A stretch of 64,000 nucleotides of DNA from Pseudomonadota bacterium (lineage in GTDB: Bacteria; Pseudomonadota; Alphaproteobacteria; Acetobacterales; Acetobacteraceae), in contig JAJYYH010000033.1 in NCBI GenBank assembly GCA_021801255.1, positions 141,449 through 205,448 on the forward strand, written 5' to 3'. The notes under the pieces are model-generated. The model saw nothing but the letters and a program-made list of their open reading frames with translations, searched no databases and was not told the DNA's origin. Below, one piece after another: positions 10,905 through 18,918 of this stretch. A program made the translations under genes and the position numbers. Positions within the stretch are counted from its first letter, which is position 1. Each line of letters opens with the position of its first letter.

Positions 10905-10921
10905 CAGGGGCGCTGCCCCCA
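10905..10921. repeat. GC-rich REP-like palindrome
   Basis: GGGGC-GCT-GCCCC at 10907-10919 is a perfect 5-bp stem within CCAGGGGCGCTGCCCCC. It lies in the 173-base spacer between the typA start and the stop of the downstream hydrolase. Similar GC-rich palindromes occur near 34077-34117 and 63072. It could act as a transcript-end hairpin, but no T-run follows. Confidence 0.5.
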
Positions 10922-10941
10922 AACCCGCCTGATCGCCCGCA

Positions 10942-11775
10942 TTATGGAATGGATCGCGGCGGCGCGGCTTGCGCGAGACGGGCCGGGCTTTCCGGGTCGT
11001 GGCTCGGCAGATAGACGGTCGGGGTATGGCGGCGGAGCGCGTTGATCCGGCGGAGCGTCACGCGCGCCGAATGGGGGTTCGGCGTGACGCCATCGATCCT
11101 GAGGTCATCGGCCGCCGCCTCGGTGTAGGAGGCGTCACCGGCGAGCAATACTTGAGAGCCGCCCAGCCGCACCAGCACCGAGACATGGCCGGAACTATGG
11201 CCTGGCGTCGGAACGATGATAATGGCGCGATCCTCGGTCAACGCCATGGCGCGGGTGAAGGGGGCTGGCGGCTCGGCGTCGAAGCGGATGAACGCGGGGC
11301 GGAAGTTTTCCGGCAGATGGCCGAGAAAATAGCCGCGCAGGACGCCGGCGAACCCTTGTGCGAGCTGCCACTCGATGTGGGTGAGGAGCACGCGCAGCCG
11401 GGGTAGATGGAAAAGCCCCCCCGCGTGATCGGTGTGGAGATGGGTGAGCACGACGGCGCGGATATCGTGCGGGTCGAACCCAAGACCGCGGATCCGCGCA
11501 TCGATGGCGTCCTCGGGGGCGATCTCGAAGCGCAGGGCGCGGCGGAAATAGGGGTGCCAGGGCGGAAAATAGCCTTTTCCCATGGCGCGCGGGCTTTCCC
11601 CGGTATCGACCAGGAACAATCCCTCGGGATGCTCGATCAGCCAGGCGAGAACCGGCAGTTTTTCGCTCCAGCGCGGATCGAAAAGCGGGCGCAGCCGGCG
11701 GGCCGGCGCGCGGCCGATGATCTGGCTCGGCCGGAGGTAAACCGAGCCGGTCTGCAGGGGATGGATGCGGATCAT
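10942..11775 (-). CDS. Metallo-beta-lactamase-fold hydrolase (lactonase-like)
   Basis: A 277-residue metallo-beta-lactamase superfamily protein. The zinc motif HLHTDHAG (HxHxDH) is near residues 104-111, followed by the histidine in TPGHSSGH, the Asp in LLAGDASY and a late SHDPES histidine. This layout and length resemble N-acyl-homoserine-lactone lactonases of the AttM/AiiA type, but the substrate cannot be fixed from sequence. ATG 11775 overlaps the rsmI stop (ATGA), so the two are coupled. Confidence 0.85.
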   Translation of the reverse strand: MIRIHPLQTGSVYLRPSQIIGRAPARRLRPLFDPRWSEKLPVLAWLIEHPEGLFLVDTGESPRAMGKGYFPPWHPYFRRALRFEIAPEDAIDARIRGLGFDPHDIRAVVLTHLHTDHAGGLFHLPRLRVLLTHIEWQLAQGFAGVLRGYFLGHLPENFRPAFIRFDAEPPAPFTRAMALTEDRAIIIVPTPGHSSGHVSVLVRLGGSQVLLAGDASYTEAAADDLRIDGVTPNPHSARVTLRRINALRRHTPTVYLPSHDPESPARLAQAAPPRSIP

Positions 11776-12701
11776 GGCGTTGCGGCTATCTCGTTGAACG
11801 CGCGTTCTTTCTTGATTTCCAGGGCGCGGGCATAGACTTTGCCGCGCGGCCAGCCGGTGAGCGCGCTCGCCTGCGCCACCGCCGCGCGCAGGCTCTGGTG
11901 GGCGAGGGCGGCGGCGAGAACGGTGTCCAGCTCGGCCGCGCTGGCGGGCGGGGTGTCGGCGGCCGGGCCGATCAGGAGGGTGATCTCGCCGCGCGCTGGG
12001 GTGGTGGCATAATAGGCGGCCAATTCCGGCAGCGGCGCGCGGCGGATTTCCTCGAAACGCTTGGTCAGCTCGCGCGCGACCGCGGCTTCCCGCGCGCCGA
12101 AACTCGCCGCGAGATCGGCAAGGCTCGCGGCCAGCCGGTGCGGCGCCTCGTACCAGATCACCGTGGCCTTTAGCCCGGCCTGTTCGATGCGGCGCAGCTC
12201 GGCGAAACGCGCCAGCCGGGCGGCGTGCCGCGCCGGCGGGAAGCCCATGAATAAAAAAGGATGCGGCGGCAGGCCAGAAAGCGTCAGCGCGAGCAGCGCC
12301 GCATTCGCCCCCGGCACGGCGCTGATCGGCAGGCCGGCGGCGATTACCGCGCGGGCGAGCGCGTAGCCGGGATCGGAAATCAGCGGCGTGCCGGCATCGC
12401 TCACCAGCACGAGACACTGGCCCGCGCGCAGCATCTGCAACAGCGCCGGAACGCGCGCCGTCTCGTTGTGCTCGTGCAGGGCCGCGAGCGGCCGGTGGAT
12501 GCCGAAGGCGTGACAAAGCTGGGCGGTGGTGCGCGTGTCCTCGCAGAGGATGAGATCGGCGGCACGGAGCGCGGCCAGCGCGCGCGCCGAGATATCGCCG
12601 AGGTTGCCGAGTGGCGTCGAAACGAGCACAAATCCCCCCGGAGGCGGCGAGCCGGCGGGCTCAGGCGGGGAAGGAAGATCATCGTATGCGGCGTGCGGCA
12701 T
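11772..12701 (-). CDS. rsmI: 16S rRNA 2'-O-ribose C1402 methyltransferase RsmI
   Basis: A tetrapyrrole-methylase-fold protein of about 309 residues that methylates the ribose of C1402 in 16S rRNA. Conserved blocks are STPLGNLGDIS, LCEDTRTT, LHEHNE, LVSDAGTPLISDPGY and AVPGANA, then the C-terminal YEAPHRL and RELTKRFEE. ATG 12701 leaves about 25 Pro/Gly-rich residues before the conserved core; an earlier ATG at 12728 would deepen the overlap with the opposite gene. Even from 12701 its 5' end overlaps the divergent lipoprotein gene. The rsmI-lpoA pairing is also found in E. coli (yraL-yraM). Confidence 0.93.
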   Translation of the reverse strand: MPHAAYDDLPSPPEPAGSPPPGGFVLVSTPLGNLGDISARALAALRAADLILCEDTRTTAQLCHAFGIHRPLAALHEHNETARVPALLQMLRAGQCLVLVSDAGTPLISDPGYALARAVIAAGLPISAVPGANAALLALTLSGLPPHPFLFMGFPPARHAARLARFAELRRIEQAGLKATVIWYEAPHRLAASLADLAASFGAREAAVARELTKRFEEIRRAPLPELAAYYATTPARGEITLLIGPAADTPPASAAELDTVLAAALAHQSLRAAVAQASALTGWPRGKVYARALEIKKERAFNEIAATP

Positions 12702-13912
12702 GGGCGCTCCTTCTCGGTGCTTTAGCATTGACCGGCTGCGCCGGCACAGGGGGGGGATTTATCCAGGGTCCGGCGCATCCGCTCGGGCCGGGTGGCGCGG
12801 GCGGGGCCAGCAATGGCGCCGCGCACAAGGTTGCCCTTCTGGTGCCGCTTTCGGGGCCCGATGCCGGGCTCGGCCAGGCGATGCGCCAGGCCGCCGAACT
12901 GGCGCTTGCCGTGCCCGGCGCGCCCGCGCTCACCGTTGCCGACAGCGCCGGCGGCAATGCCGCGCAAGCGGCGCGGGGGGCGATCGGCGCGGGGGGAGAA
13001 ATCATTCTCGGCCCGTTGACCGTCGCGGAAACCCGCGCGGTGGCTGGGCCGGCGCGGAGCGCGGATGTGCCGGTGCTCGCCTTCACCTCCGACCCGAGCG
13101 TGGCGCAGCCCGGCCTCTGGCCCTTGGGGCTTTCCCCGCTACAGCAGGTGCGCCGGCTGGTGGCGGCGGCGCGCGCCGAGGGGCGGAGCCGCTTCGTGGC
13201 GCTGCTGCCCGATAATGCGCTCGGCCACGCGATGGCGGCGGCTTTGGAAAAATCCGCCACCGAGGCCGGGCTCGCCGCACCGACCATCCGCTTCCACGGC
13301 GCCGGCATGGCGGCGATGACGGCGCTGGTGCGCGAGGTTTCGGACTATGCCGACCGGCGCGGCCCGATCGACAAGCAAATCCGCGAGGCGCGTGACAAGG
13401 GTGATCGCAAGACCGCGGCTGAATTGGCCCGCCAGCCCATTCCGCCGCCGCCCTTTGACGCCCTGCTGCTCGCCGATACCGGGGAGCAGCTCGCCGAGAT
13501 CACCTCGCTGCTGGCCTATTACGACGTCGATCCGCCGCAGGTGCGCCTGCTCGGCCCGGCCTTGTGGGCCTCGCCCAGGGCGCGCGCCGGGGCGACGCTG
13601 CGGGGGGCGTGGTATGCCGCGCCCGATCCGGCGGCGCGCGCCGCCTTCGTCGCCGCCTACCAGGCGAAATACGGCGTTCCCCCCCCGTCGCTCGCCGATC
13701 TTGCCTACGACGCCGCGTCGCTGGCCCGGGTGGTCGCGGGGGAGGGCGGTTTTCACGGCCGCGCGCTCACCCGGCGAGAGGGATTCCTCGGCGCCGACGG
13801 GTTGCTGGTATTGGCTCCCGATGGCTCGGTGCGTCGCGGCCTCGCGGTGTTCCGGACCAATGGCGCGATCGTCTCGCCGGCGCCGCTGCGCGTCGGCGAG
13901 GCCGGGAGCTGA
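12686..13912 (+). CDS. LpoA-like penicillin-binding-protein activator lipoprotein
   Basis: A 408-residue protein with a lipoprotein signal: MRRAAW, a hydrophobic core, then lipobox LTGC with Cys18. The body is a type-1 periplasmic-binding-protein fold: a KVALLVPLSGPDAGLGQAMR start, LGPLTVAETRAVA, a YDADP-like YYDVDP segment, and an LAYDAASLA helix. Such proteins are annotated as PBP activators (LpoA C-domain like) and stimulate peptidoglycan synthases from the outer membrane. LpoA's N-terminal TPR domain is missing. ATG 12686 is preceded by AAGGAAG and is the only start that gives the signal peptide. An amino-acid-binding role remains possible. Confidence 0.75.
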   Translation: MRRAAWALLLGALALTGCAGTGGGFIQGPAHPLGPGGAGGASNGAAHKVALLVPLSGPDAGLGQAMRQAAELALAVPGAPALTVADSAGGNAAQAARGAIGAGGEIILGPLTVAETRAVAGPARSADVPVLAFTSDPSVAQPGLWPLGLSPLQQVRRLVAAARAEGRSRFVALLPDNALGHAMAAALEKSATEAGLAAPTIRFHGAGMAAMTALVREVSDYADRRGPIDKQIREARDKGDRKTAAELARQPIPPPPFDALLLADTGEQLAEITSLLAYYDVDPPQVRLLGPALWASPRARAGATLRGAWYAAPDPAARAAFVAAYQAKYGVPPPSLADLAYDAASLARVVAGEGGFHGRALTRREGFLGADGLLVLAPDGSVRRGLAVFRTNGAIVSPAPLRVGEAGS

Positions 13913-13940
13913 CCCCGGCGGCGATGATGCCGCTCCCGTG

Positions 13941-15182
13941 ATGCCGCTTCCCTGGCTGGTCGCCCCGCTGCTCGGCGTGATGGTTTTGGGCGCCGTCGCC
14001 ATGGCGGTGGTGCTGCGCCGGATCGCCGCCGCGCTCGGCCTCGCGCCAGGGCTTTGGCCGCCGGGGCTTTGGCCGTGGCCGGGGCGATTGCTCGACCAAG
14101 CCCGGCGGCTGCGCCGCGTCGGTAGCGAACAGGCGGCGGCGCTGGCGCGGCTGGTGCAGGCCGGCGCGATCATCATCGAGCGCCTGCCCGATCCGCTGAT
14201 CGTGCTCGATGCCGCCCGCACGGTGCGCCAGGCGAATGACGCCGCGCGCGCCGCCTTCGGCGAGGATATCGCCGCCGTGCTGCGCCATCCCGTGCTGCGC
14301 GCGGCGATCGAGCGGGCCTATGCCGGGCGCACCACCGAGACCGCGACCTTCTCCCTTCCCGTGCCGATCGAGCGCAATATCCGCGCCCGCGTCGTGCATC
14401 TTCTACAGGAACTGCCTGATGGCGGCATCGTGATCGTGGTACTCGGCGATCGCTCGCGCGAGCAGGCGGTGGAGCGCATGCGCGCCGATTTCGTGGCCAA
14501 CGCCAGCCACGAATTGCGCACCCCGCTGGCCAGCCTGATCGGTTTCATCGAGACGCTGCAAGGCCCCGCCGCCGATGACGCCGAGGCGCAGCGGCGCTTT
14601 CTCGCGATCATGGCCGAGCAGGCGCAGCGCATGAACCGGCTGATCGACGATCTGCTCAGCCTCTCGCGCATCGAGGTGGTCGAGCATCAGCCGCCCGAGG
14701 GCGCGGTCGATCTCGCCATGCTGGTGCGCGGCATCGCCGAGTCCTTCGAATTGCGCCTAGAGGCGCGCCACATGCGTCTCACGCTCGACCTCGCCGCCCT
14801 GCCGCGGCGCTTGCCGGGCGATGCCGATCAGCTCGCCCAGGTGATCCAGAACCTCCTCGACAACGCCGTGAAATATGGCCGTGAGGGCGGCCTGGTCAGC
14901 GTCACCGCGCGCGCCGAAAGCCGCGCCGGGCGGGCGGGCGTGGCGCTCATCTTCGAGGATGACGGTTTGGGCATTCCACGCGCCGATCTGCCGCGCCTGA
15001 CCGAGCGCTTCTATCGCGTCGATCGCGGCCGCTCGCGCGCCGCCGGCGGCACCGGGCTCGGGCTCGCCATCGTCAAGCACGTGCTCAACCGCCATCGCGG
15101 GGCACTGACCATCGCGAGCGAGGAGGGAAAGTTCAGCCGGTTCACGGTGTGGCTGCCGACCCCGCCCGGCCCCGAGAGCTGA
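13941..15182 (+). CDS. PhoR-like sensor histidine kinase
   Basis: A 413-residue membrane histidine kinase. One N-terminal transmembrane helix (about residues 5-27) is followed by a PAS-like region (about 75-165). The HisKA phospho-acceptor is in VANASHELRTPLASLIGF. The HATPase shows N-box QNLLDNAVKYG, G1 EDDGLGIP, F-box ERFYRVD and G2 GGTGLGLAIVKH. The order and wording match PhoR, the phosphate-starvation sensor. No phoB or pst genes are in the window, so the phosphate assignment is by similarity only. ATG 13941 is 28 bases after the lipoprotein stop; GTG 13938 is an alternative. Confidence 0.8.
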   Translation: MPLPWLVAPLLGVMVLGAVAMAVVLRRIAAALGLAPGLWPPGLWPWPGRLLDQARRLRRVGSEQAAALARLVQAGAIIIERLPDPLIVLDAARTVRQANDAARAAFGEDIAAVLRHPVLRAAIERAYAGRTTETATFSLPVPIERNIRARVVHLLQELPDGGIVIVVLGDRSREQAVERMRADFVANASHELRTPLASLIGFIETLQGPAADDAEAQRRFLAIMAEQAQRMNRLIDDLLSLSRIEVVEHQPPEGAVDLAMLVRGIAESFELRLEARHMRLTLDLAALPRRLPGDADQLAQVIQNLLDNAVKYGREGGLVSVTARAESRAGRAGVALIFEDDGLGIPRADLPRLTERFYRVDRGRSRAAGGTGLGLAIVKHVLNRHRGALTIASEEGKFSRFTVWLPTPPGPES

Positions 15183-15258
15183 TGGGAAACGCTCCGGCCA
15201 GGGTTGCGGGGCGGGCGAAGCTTGGCTAGAAGCGGCGCACCGAAGCGCTTCGGGCGGT

Positions 15259-15333
15259 GGGCGGTTAGCTCAGCGGGAGAGCGTCCGCTTGACACGCGGG
15301 AGGCCACTGGTTCAATCCCAGTACCGCCCACCA
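15259..15333 (+). tRNA. tRNA-Val (anticodon GAC)
   Basis: A cloverleaf folds with acceptor GGGCGGT/ACCGCCC, D-arm GCTC...GAGC, anticodon stem TCCGC/GCGGG with loop TTGACAC (anticodon GAC), and TTCAATC in the T loop. The CCA end is encoded (331-333 of the 15-kb block). It reads GUC valine codons. Confidence 0.95.
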
Positions 15334-15338
15334 TTTTA

Positions 15339-15370
15339 CCCCCATCCCCGGCTTCCCCCATTCCCGGCTT
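15339..15370. repeat. 16-bp tandem duplication after tRNA-Val
   Basis: Two 16-bp units CCCCCAT(C/T)CCCGGCTT at 15339-15354 and 15355-15370, one mismatch. The second unit touches the stop codon of the convergent TPP-enzyme gene. Confidence 0.8.
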
Positions 15371-17025
15371 CACGGCAGCGCCGGGCGCGATGGCGCCTCG
15401 AAGCCTCGCACGCGGGGTAGCAGCAGGAGCGGCCAGGGGCTCGGCACCTCGCCGAGCTTGACATGGACCAGCCCCGGTGCGCCGCGCGCGATCGCCGCGC
15501 GCAGCGCCGCCTCCAGCTCAGCCGGCGTATCCGCCCGCCACGCCGCCATGCCATGCGCCTCGGCGAGACGCACGAAATCGGGATTGGCGAGGTCGCAGGC
15601 GATCAGCCGGTTGCCATACTGCTCGGCCTGGATGCGTCGGACATTGCCGAAGGCGCCATCATCAAACACCACCACCACCACCGCGAGATGATGCCGCATG
15701 GCGGTGGCCAGTTCGCCCGATTGATAGAGAAACCCGCCATCACCCGTGATCGCGACGACGGCGCGCCCGGGCAGCGCCGCCTTGGCGCCGAGCGCCGCGC
15801 CATAGCCCCAGCCGAGATTGTCCTGATAGCCCGGCGAGAGGTAGAGCCGGGGGGCGGCGACCGGGAAGGCGAGGCGGCCGACAAAGGCCATCTGCGTCAC
15901 ATCCTCGACAAGGATGCCATCTTCCGGCAGGGCAGCGCGGATGGCGCCGAGAAACCCCATCTGCGGCGCGAGCCGGGCGAGTTCGCCCGCGCACCACGCC
16001 TCTGCCCGCGCGATCTCGGCGCGGGGCGCCCGTGCGGGGCCGGGAAGGGCGGCGCGGAGTGCCGCGAGGCCGAGGGCCGCGTCGGCGAGGATGGCGCAGT
16101 CGGGGCGGCGGAAGCGCTCGATCTCCTCGGCATCGATATCGAGGCGGATCAGCTTCATGGCGCTATCCGTGCCCCAATGGGCGAGTGGCTCGTAGGCGCG
16201 GGTGCCAACCGCGAGCACCACGTCGGCGTCACGCCACAGGCGATGGCCGACCGGGCGCGAGATGGCGAGCGGGTGATCGGAGGGCAGCACGCCGCGGGCC
16301 CGGCGATAGGTCATCACCGGGGCGCCGAGCGCCGAGGCCAAGGCGCGGAGTTCGCCGGCGGCGTCAAGCACGCCGCCGCCGGCCACGATCAGCGGCCGCT
16401 CGGCGCGCGCGAGCAGGGCGGCGGCCGCCTCGATCGTGGCGGGATCGGGGGCGAGCGGGGTGAGGGGCGCGGGATCTTCGAGTGCCACCGGCGCCGCCCG
16501 TCCCCAGACGTCGATCGCGCATTCCAGTGCCACCGGGCGCGCCCGCCCGCTCCGCGCCTGTAACAAGGCCGCGCGGATCAGGCCGGACGCGGCGGCGGGA
16601 TGGGTGATGCGCGCGGCGTATTTGGTGAAATGGCGCAAGAGGCCGAGCTGGTCGGGCAGTTCGTGGAGGTGGCCATAGCCGCGATCGATGGCGTGCTGGG
16701 GGATCTGCCCGGCCAGCGCCAGCACCGGCGCGCCGAGCCCATAGGCGTTGAGCAGCGCGCTTGCGGCATTGAGCACACCCGGCCCCGGCACCATGGCGCA
16801 GACCTGCGGCCGGCCGGTCGCGAGTGCCGCGCCGAGCGCCATGTAGGCCGCCGCCTGCTCATGGCGCGGATGGATGACGCGCAAGCGGTCGCCGGCCTGG
16901 TGCAGCGCGTCGAACAGCTTGTCGTTATGCACCCCCGGCAGGGCATAGAATTTGTCGATGCCGTGGCGCAGCAAGCTCTCCACCACCGCTTCGGCGGTGG
17001 TGAGCCGGGGGAGGGCGGCCACCAT
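15370..17025 (-). CDS. Thiamine-pyrophosphate-dependent decarboxylase/synthase-like enzyme
   Basis: A 551-residue three-domain TPP enzyme of the acetolactate synthase/benzoylformate decarboxylase superfamily. The catalytic Glu56 is in HPRHEQAAAYMA, the central domain occupies about 185-320, and the TPP-Mg motif starts GDGGFLYQSGEL and ends near GAFGN. The usual ALS FAD-binding details are weak and there is no ilvN partner, so it is unlikely to be the biosynthetic acetolactate synthase. A 2-oxo-acid decarboxylase role is possible. It starts 9 bases after the tatA stop on the same strand. Confidence 0.8.
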   Translation of the reverse strand: MVAALPRLTTAEAVVESLLRHGIDKFYALPGVHNDKLFDALHQAGDRLRVIHPRHEQAAAYMALGAALATGRPQVCAMVPGPGVLNAASALLNAYGLGAPVLALAGQIPQHAIDRGYGHLHELPDQLGLLRHFTKYAARITHPAAASGLIRAALLQARSGRARPVALECAIDVWGRAAPVALEDPAPLTPLAPDPATIEAAAALLARAERPLIVAGGGVLDAAGELRALASALGAPVMTYRRARGVLPSDHPLAISRPVGHRLWRDADVVLAVGTRAYEPLAHWGTDSAMKLIRLDIDAEEIERFRRPDCAILADAALGLAALRAALPGPARAPRAEIARAEAWCAGELARLAPQMGFLGAIRAALPEDGILVEDVTQMAFVGRLAFPVAAPRLYLSPGYQDNLGWGYGAALGAKAALPGRAVVAITGDGGFLYQSGELATAMRHHLAVVVVVFDDGAFGNVRRIQAEQYGNRLIACDLANPDFVRLAEAHGMAAWRADTPAELEAALRAAIARGAPGLVHVKLGEVPSPWPLLLLPRVRGFEAPSRPALP

Positions 17026-17034
17026 GGCGGCCGC

Positions 17035-17286
17035 TTAGCTGTGGTGGCTGGCGGTACTCTGTTCCTGCTTGGCGTTCCCCGCGGCCGGGTTCGGCCCGGC
17101 GATGGTGCCGGTCGGCCGTTCCGCCGAGGCCTCCATCGAGGCGTCGGTGTCTTCCGCCATGTTTTTCTTGAAGGATTTGATGCCCTTGGCGAAGTCACCC
17201 ATCAGGTTGCTCACCTTGCCGCTGCCGAACAGCAGCAACACCACCATCAGGACGACAAGCCAATGCCAGATGCTCAGGCTGCCCAT
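17035..17286 (-). CDS. tatA: Sec-independent translocase protein TatA
   Basis: An 83-residue TatA/E protein, the pore-forming part of the twin-arginine translocase. It begins [20 protein letters not shown], one transmembrane helix, then the hallmark [22 protein letters not shown] amphipathic region split here as FGSGK and [14 protein letters not shown]. The tail is hydrophilic. ATG 17286 is preferred over an ATG six codons upstream because it places the helix at the usual position. tatB and tatC are not adjacent, a common arrangement only in some lineages. Confidence 0.92.
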   Translation of the reverse strand: MGSLSIWHWLVVLMVVLLLFGSGKVSNLMGDFAKGIKSFKKNMAEDTDASMEASAERPTGTIAGPNPAAGNAKQEQSTASHHS

Positions 17287-17384
17287 TGCCGCTATGCTCC
17301 GCAATCCATGCCACGTTCCCTAGGACATGGACCGGGCGCGGCCGGGTTGCAAGCACCTTTCGCCGCGCCGCCCTCCGGCGTGCC

Positions 17385-17444
17385 CCCCGCCGGTTATTTC
17401 CCCGCCGATCATTTCCCCGCTGATTACTTCCCCGCTGATTACTT
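17385..17444. repeat. 15-bp tandem array at pyruvate kinase 3' end
   Basis: Four 15-bp units (17385-17399, 17400-17414, 17415-17429, 17430-17444). The last two are identical CCCCGCTGATTACTT; the first two are diverged. The pyk stop codon (17439-17441) lies in the last unit, so the array has grown from or into the end of the gene. Being a multiple of three, it keeps frame on any strand. Confidence 0.85.
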
Positions 17445-18872
17445 CACGGTGGCGACACGCAGGGCGTTGGTCGTGCCTTTCTGGCCGAACGGCACCCCGG
17501 CCACCACCACGATCTCCTCGCCGGACGCCGCCAGCCCCTCCTGCGACGCGAGCCGCGTGGCGCGGGTCACGGTCTCGCTCATGCTGTGGGTGAGCGGCGA
17601 GATCAGCGCGTGCACGCCCCAGGCGAGCGCGAGGCGGCGCGCCGTTGACGGGTCGGGGGTGAACGCCATCACCGGGCAATCCGGCCGCTCGCGCGCGATG
17701 CGGAGCGCGGTGCTGCCCGAGGAGGTGAAGGCGGCGATCGCCTGGGCGTCGATGGTATGCGCCACCTGGCGGGCGGCGGCGGCGATGGCGTCGGCCGAGG
17801 AGTGCTCGGGGGCGGGGCGGGACGTGTCGATGAAGGCGCGCCAGCCGGGATCGCGTTCGACCCGGGCGATGATGCGATCCATGATATTCACCGCCTCGAA
17901 GGGATATTGCCCGGCGGCGGTCTCGGCCGAGAGCATCACCGCGTCCGCGCCGTCGAAAACCGCGGTCGCAACGTCCGAGGCCTCGGCCCGGGTCGGCGCC
18001 GGGGCGCTGATCATGCTTTCCAGCATCTGCGTCGCTACCACGACGGGCCGTCCCAGCACGCGGGCGGCCCGCACGATGCGTTTTTGCGCCAGCGGCACCT
18101 CCTCGGGGGGCAGTTCGACGCCGAGATCGCCGCGCGCCACCATCACCGCGTCGGAAAGCGCCAGAATGGCATCGAGATTATCGAGCGCCTGGGGTTTTTC
18201 GAGCTTGGTCATGATCCATGCCCGCTCGCCCACGATCTCGCGGGCCTCGGCGACATCCGCGGCGCGCTGGACGAAGGAAAGCCCGATGAAATCGACGCCC
18301 TGGGCGAGGGCGAAGGCGAGGTCTTCGCGGTCCTTCGCGGTCAGCGCCGGGATCGGCAGCACGACATCGGGGACATTGACGCCCTTGCGGTCGGAGAGCG
18401 GCCCGCCCACCACCACCTCGGTCACCAGGTGATCGGGCCGCTTATGGACGACGCGGAGGCGAAGCTTGCCGTCATCGAGCAGGAGCGTCGCGCCGATCTC
18501 GGCGGCGGCGATGATTTCGGGATGCGGCAGTTCGACGCGCTGGGCGTTGCCCGGCGTCGGGTTGAGATCGAGGCGGAAGCTCTGGCCGGTCTGGAGATGG
18601 GCGCGCCCGGCCGCGAACCGCCCGACGCGGAGTTTCGGCCCCTGGACATCGGCGAGAATACCGATGGGGCGGCCGGTTTCTTCTTCCAGCGCGCGGATAA
18701 AGGCGATGCGCGCGGCGTGGTCCTCATGCGTGCCATGCGAGAAATTGAGCCGGAACACATCCGCCCCGGCATGGAACAGGCGGGCCAGAATCTCCGGCGT
18801 CGAACTCGCGGGACCGATCGTCGCGATGATCTTGGTGCGCCGGTGCCGGCGGAGTCGGGGATGGGTGCTCAT
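17439..18872 (-). CDS. pyk: Pyruvate kinase
   Basis: A 477-residue glycolytic enzyme converting phosphoenolpyruvate and ADP to pyruvate and ATP. Signatures are TKIIATIGPAS, the substrate-binding RLNFSHG, VQGPKLRVG, DFIGLSFVQ, the metal-site ARGDLGVELP and the Lys/Thr region VVATQMLESMI with PTRAEASDVATAVFDG. The C-terminal allosteric domain is full length. The glycerate 2-kinase gene lies 46 bases upstream on the same strand; its product feeds lower glycolysis ending in this enzyme. The ATG is preceded by an 18-bp duplication and only a weak ribosome-binding site. Confidence 0.97.
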   Translation of the reverse strand: MSTHPRLRRHRRTKIIATIGPASSTPEILARLFHAGADVFRLNFSHGTHEDHAARIAFIRALEEETGRPIGILADVQGPKLRVGRFAAGRAHLQTGQSFRLDLNPTPGNAQRVELPHPEIIAAAEIGATLLLDDGKLRLRVVHKRPDHLVTEVVVGGPLSDRKGVNVPDVVLPIPALTAKDREDLAFALAQGVDFIGLSFVQRAADVAEAREIVGERAWIMTKLEKPQALDNLDAILALSDAVMVARGDLGVELPPEEVPLAQKRIVRAARVLGRPVVVATQMLESMISAPAPTRAEASDVATAVFDGADAVMLSAETAAGQYPFEAVNIMDRIIARVERDPGWRAFIDTSRPAPEHSSADAIAAAARQVAHTIDAQAIAAFTSSGSTALRIARERPDCPVMAFTPDPSTARRLALAWGVHALISPLTHSMSETVTRATRLASQEGLAASGEEIVVVAGVPFGQKGTTNALRVATVK

Positions 18873-18874
18873 GA

Positions 18875-18910
18875 GAGGGCTTTGCTTTTGTAGAGAGCTT
18901 TGCTTTTGTT
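18875..18910. repeat. 18-bp tandem duplication between pyk and glycerate kinase
   Basis: Units GAGGGCTTTGCTTTTGTA (18875-18892) and GAGAGCTTTGCTTTTGTT (18893-18910). They occupy most of the 46-base spacer and end just before the pyk start codon, so they make up the pyk leader. Confidence 0.85.
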
Positions 18911-18918
18911 CGGGGGGA

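Noticed and set aside
10942..11775. Quorum-quenching lactonase paired with the penicillin-acylase-like gene
   Set aside because: The two genes are 19 kb apart and neither substrate can be fixed from sequence; no luxI/luxR genes are present.
15370..17025. Acetolactate synthase large subunit (ilvB/ilvI)
   Set aside because: No small-subunit gene is adjacent and the ALS-specific FAD-binding wording is weak, so only the TPP-enzyme superfamily is claimed.
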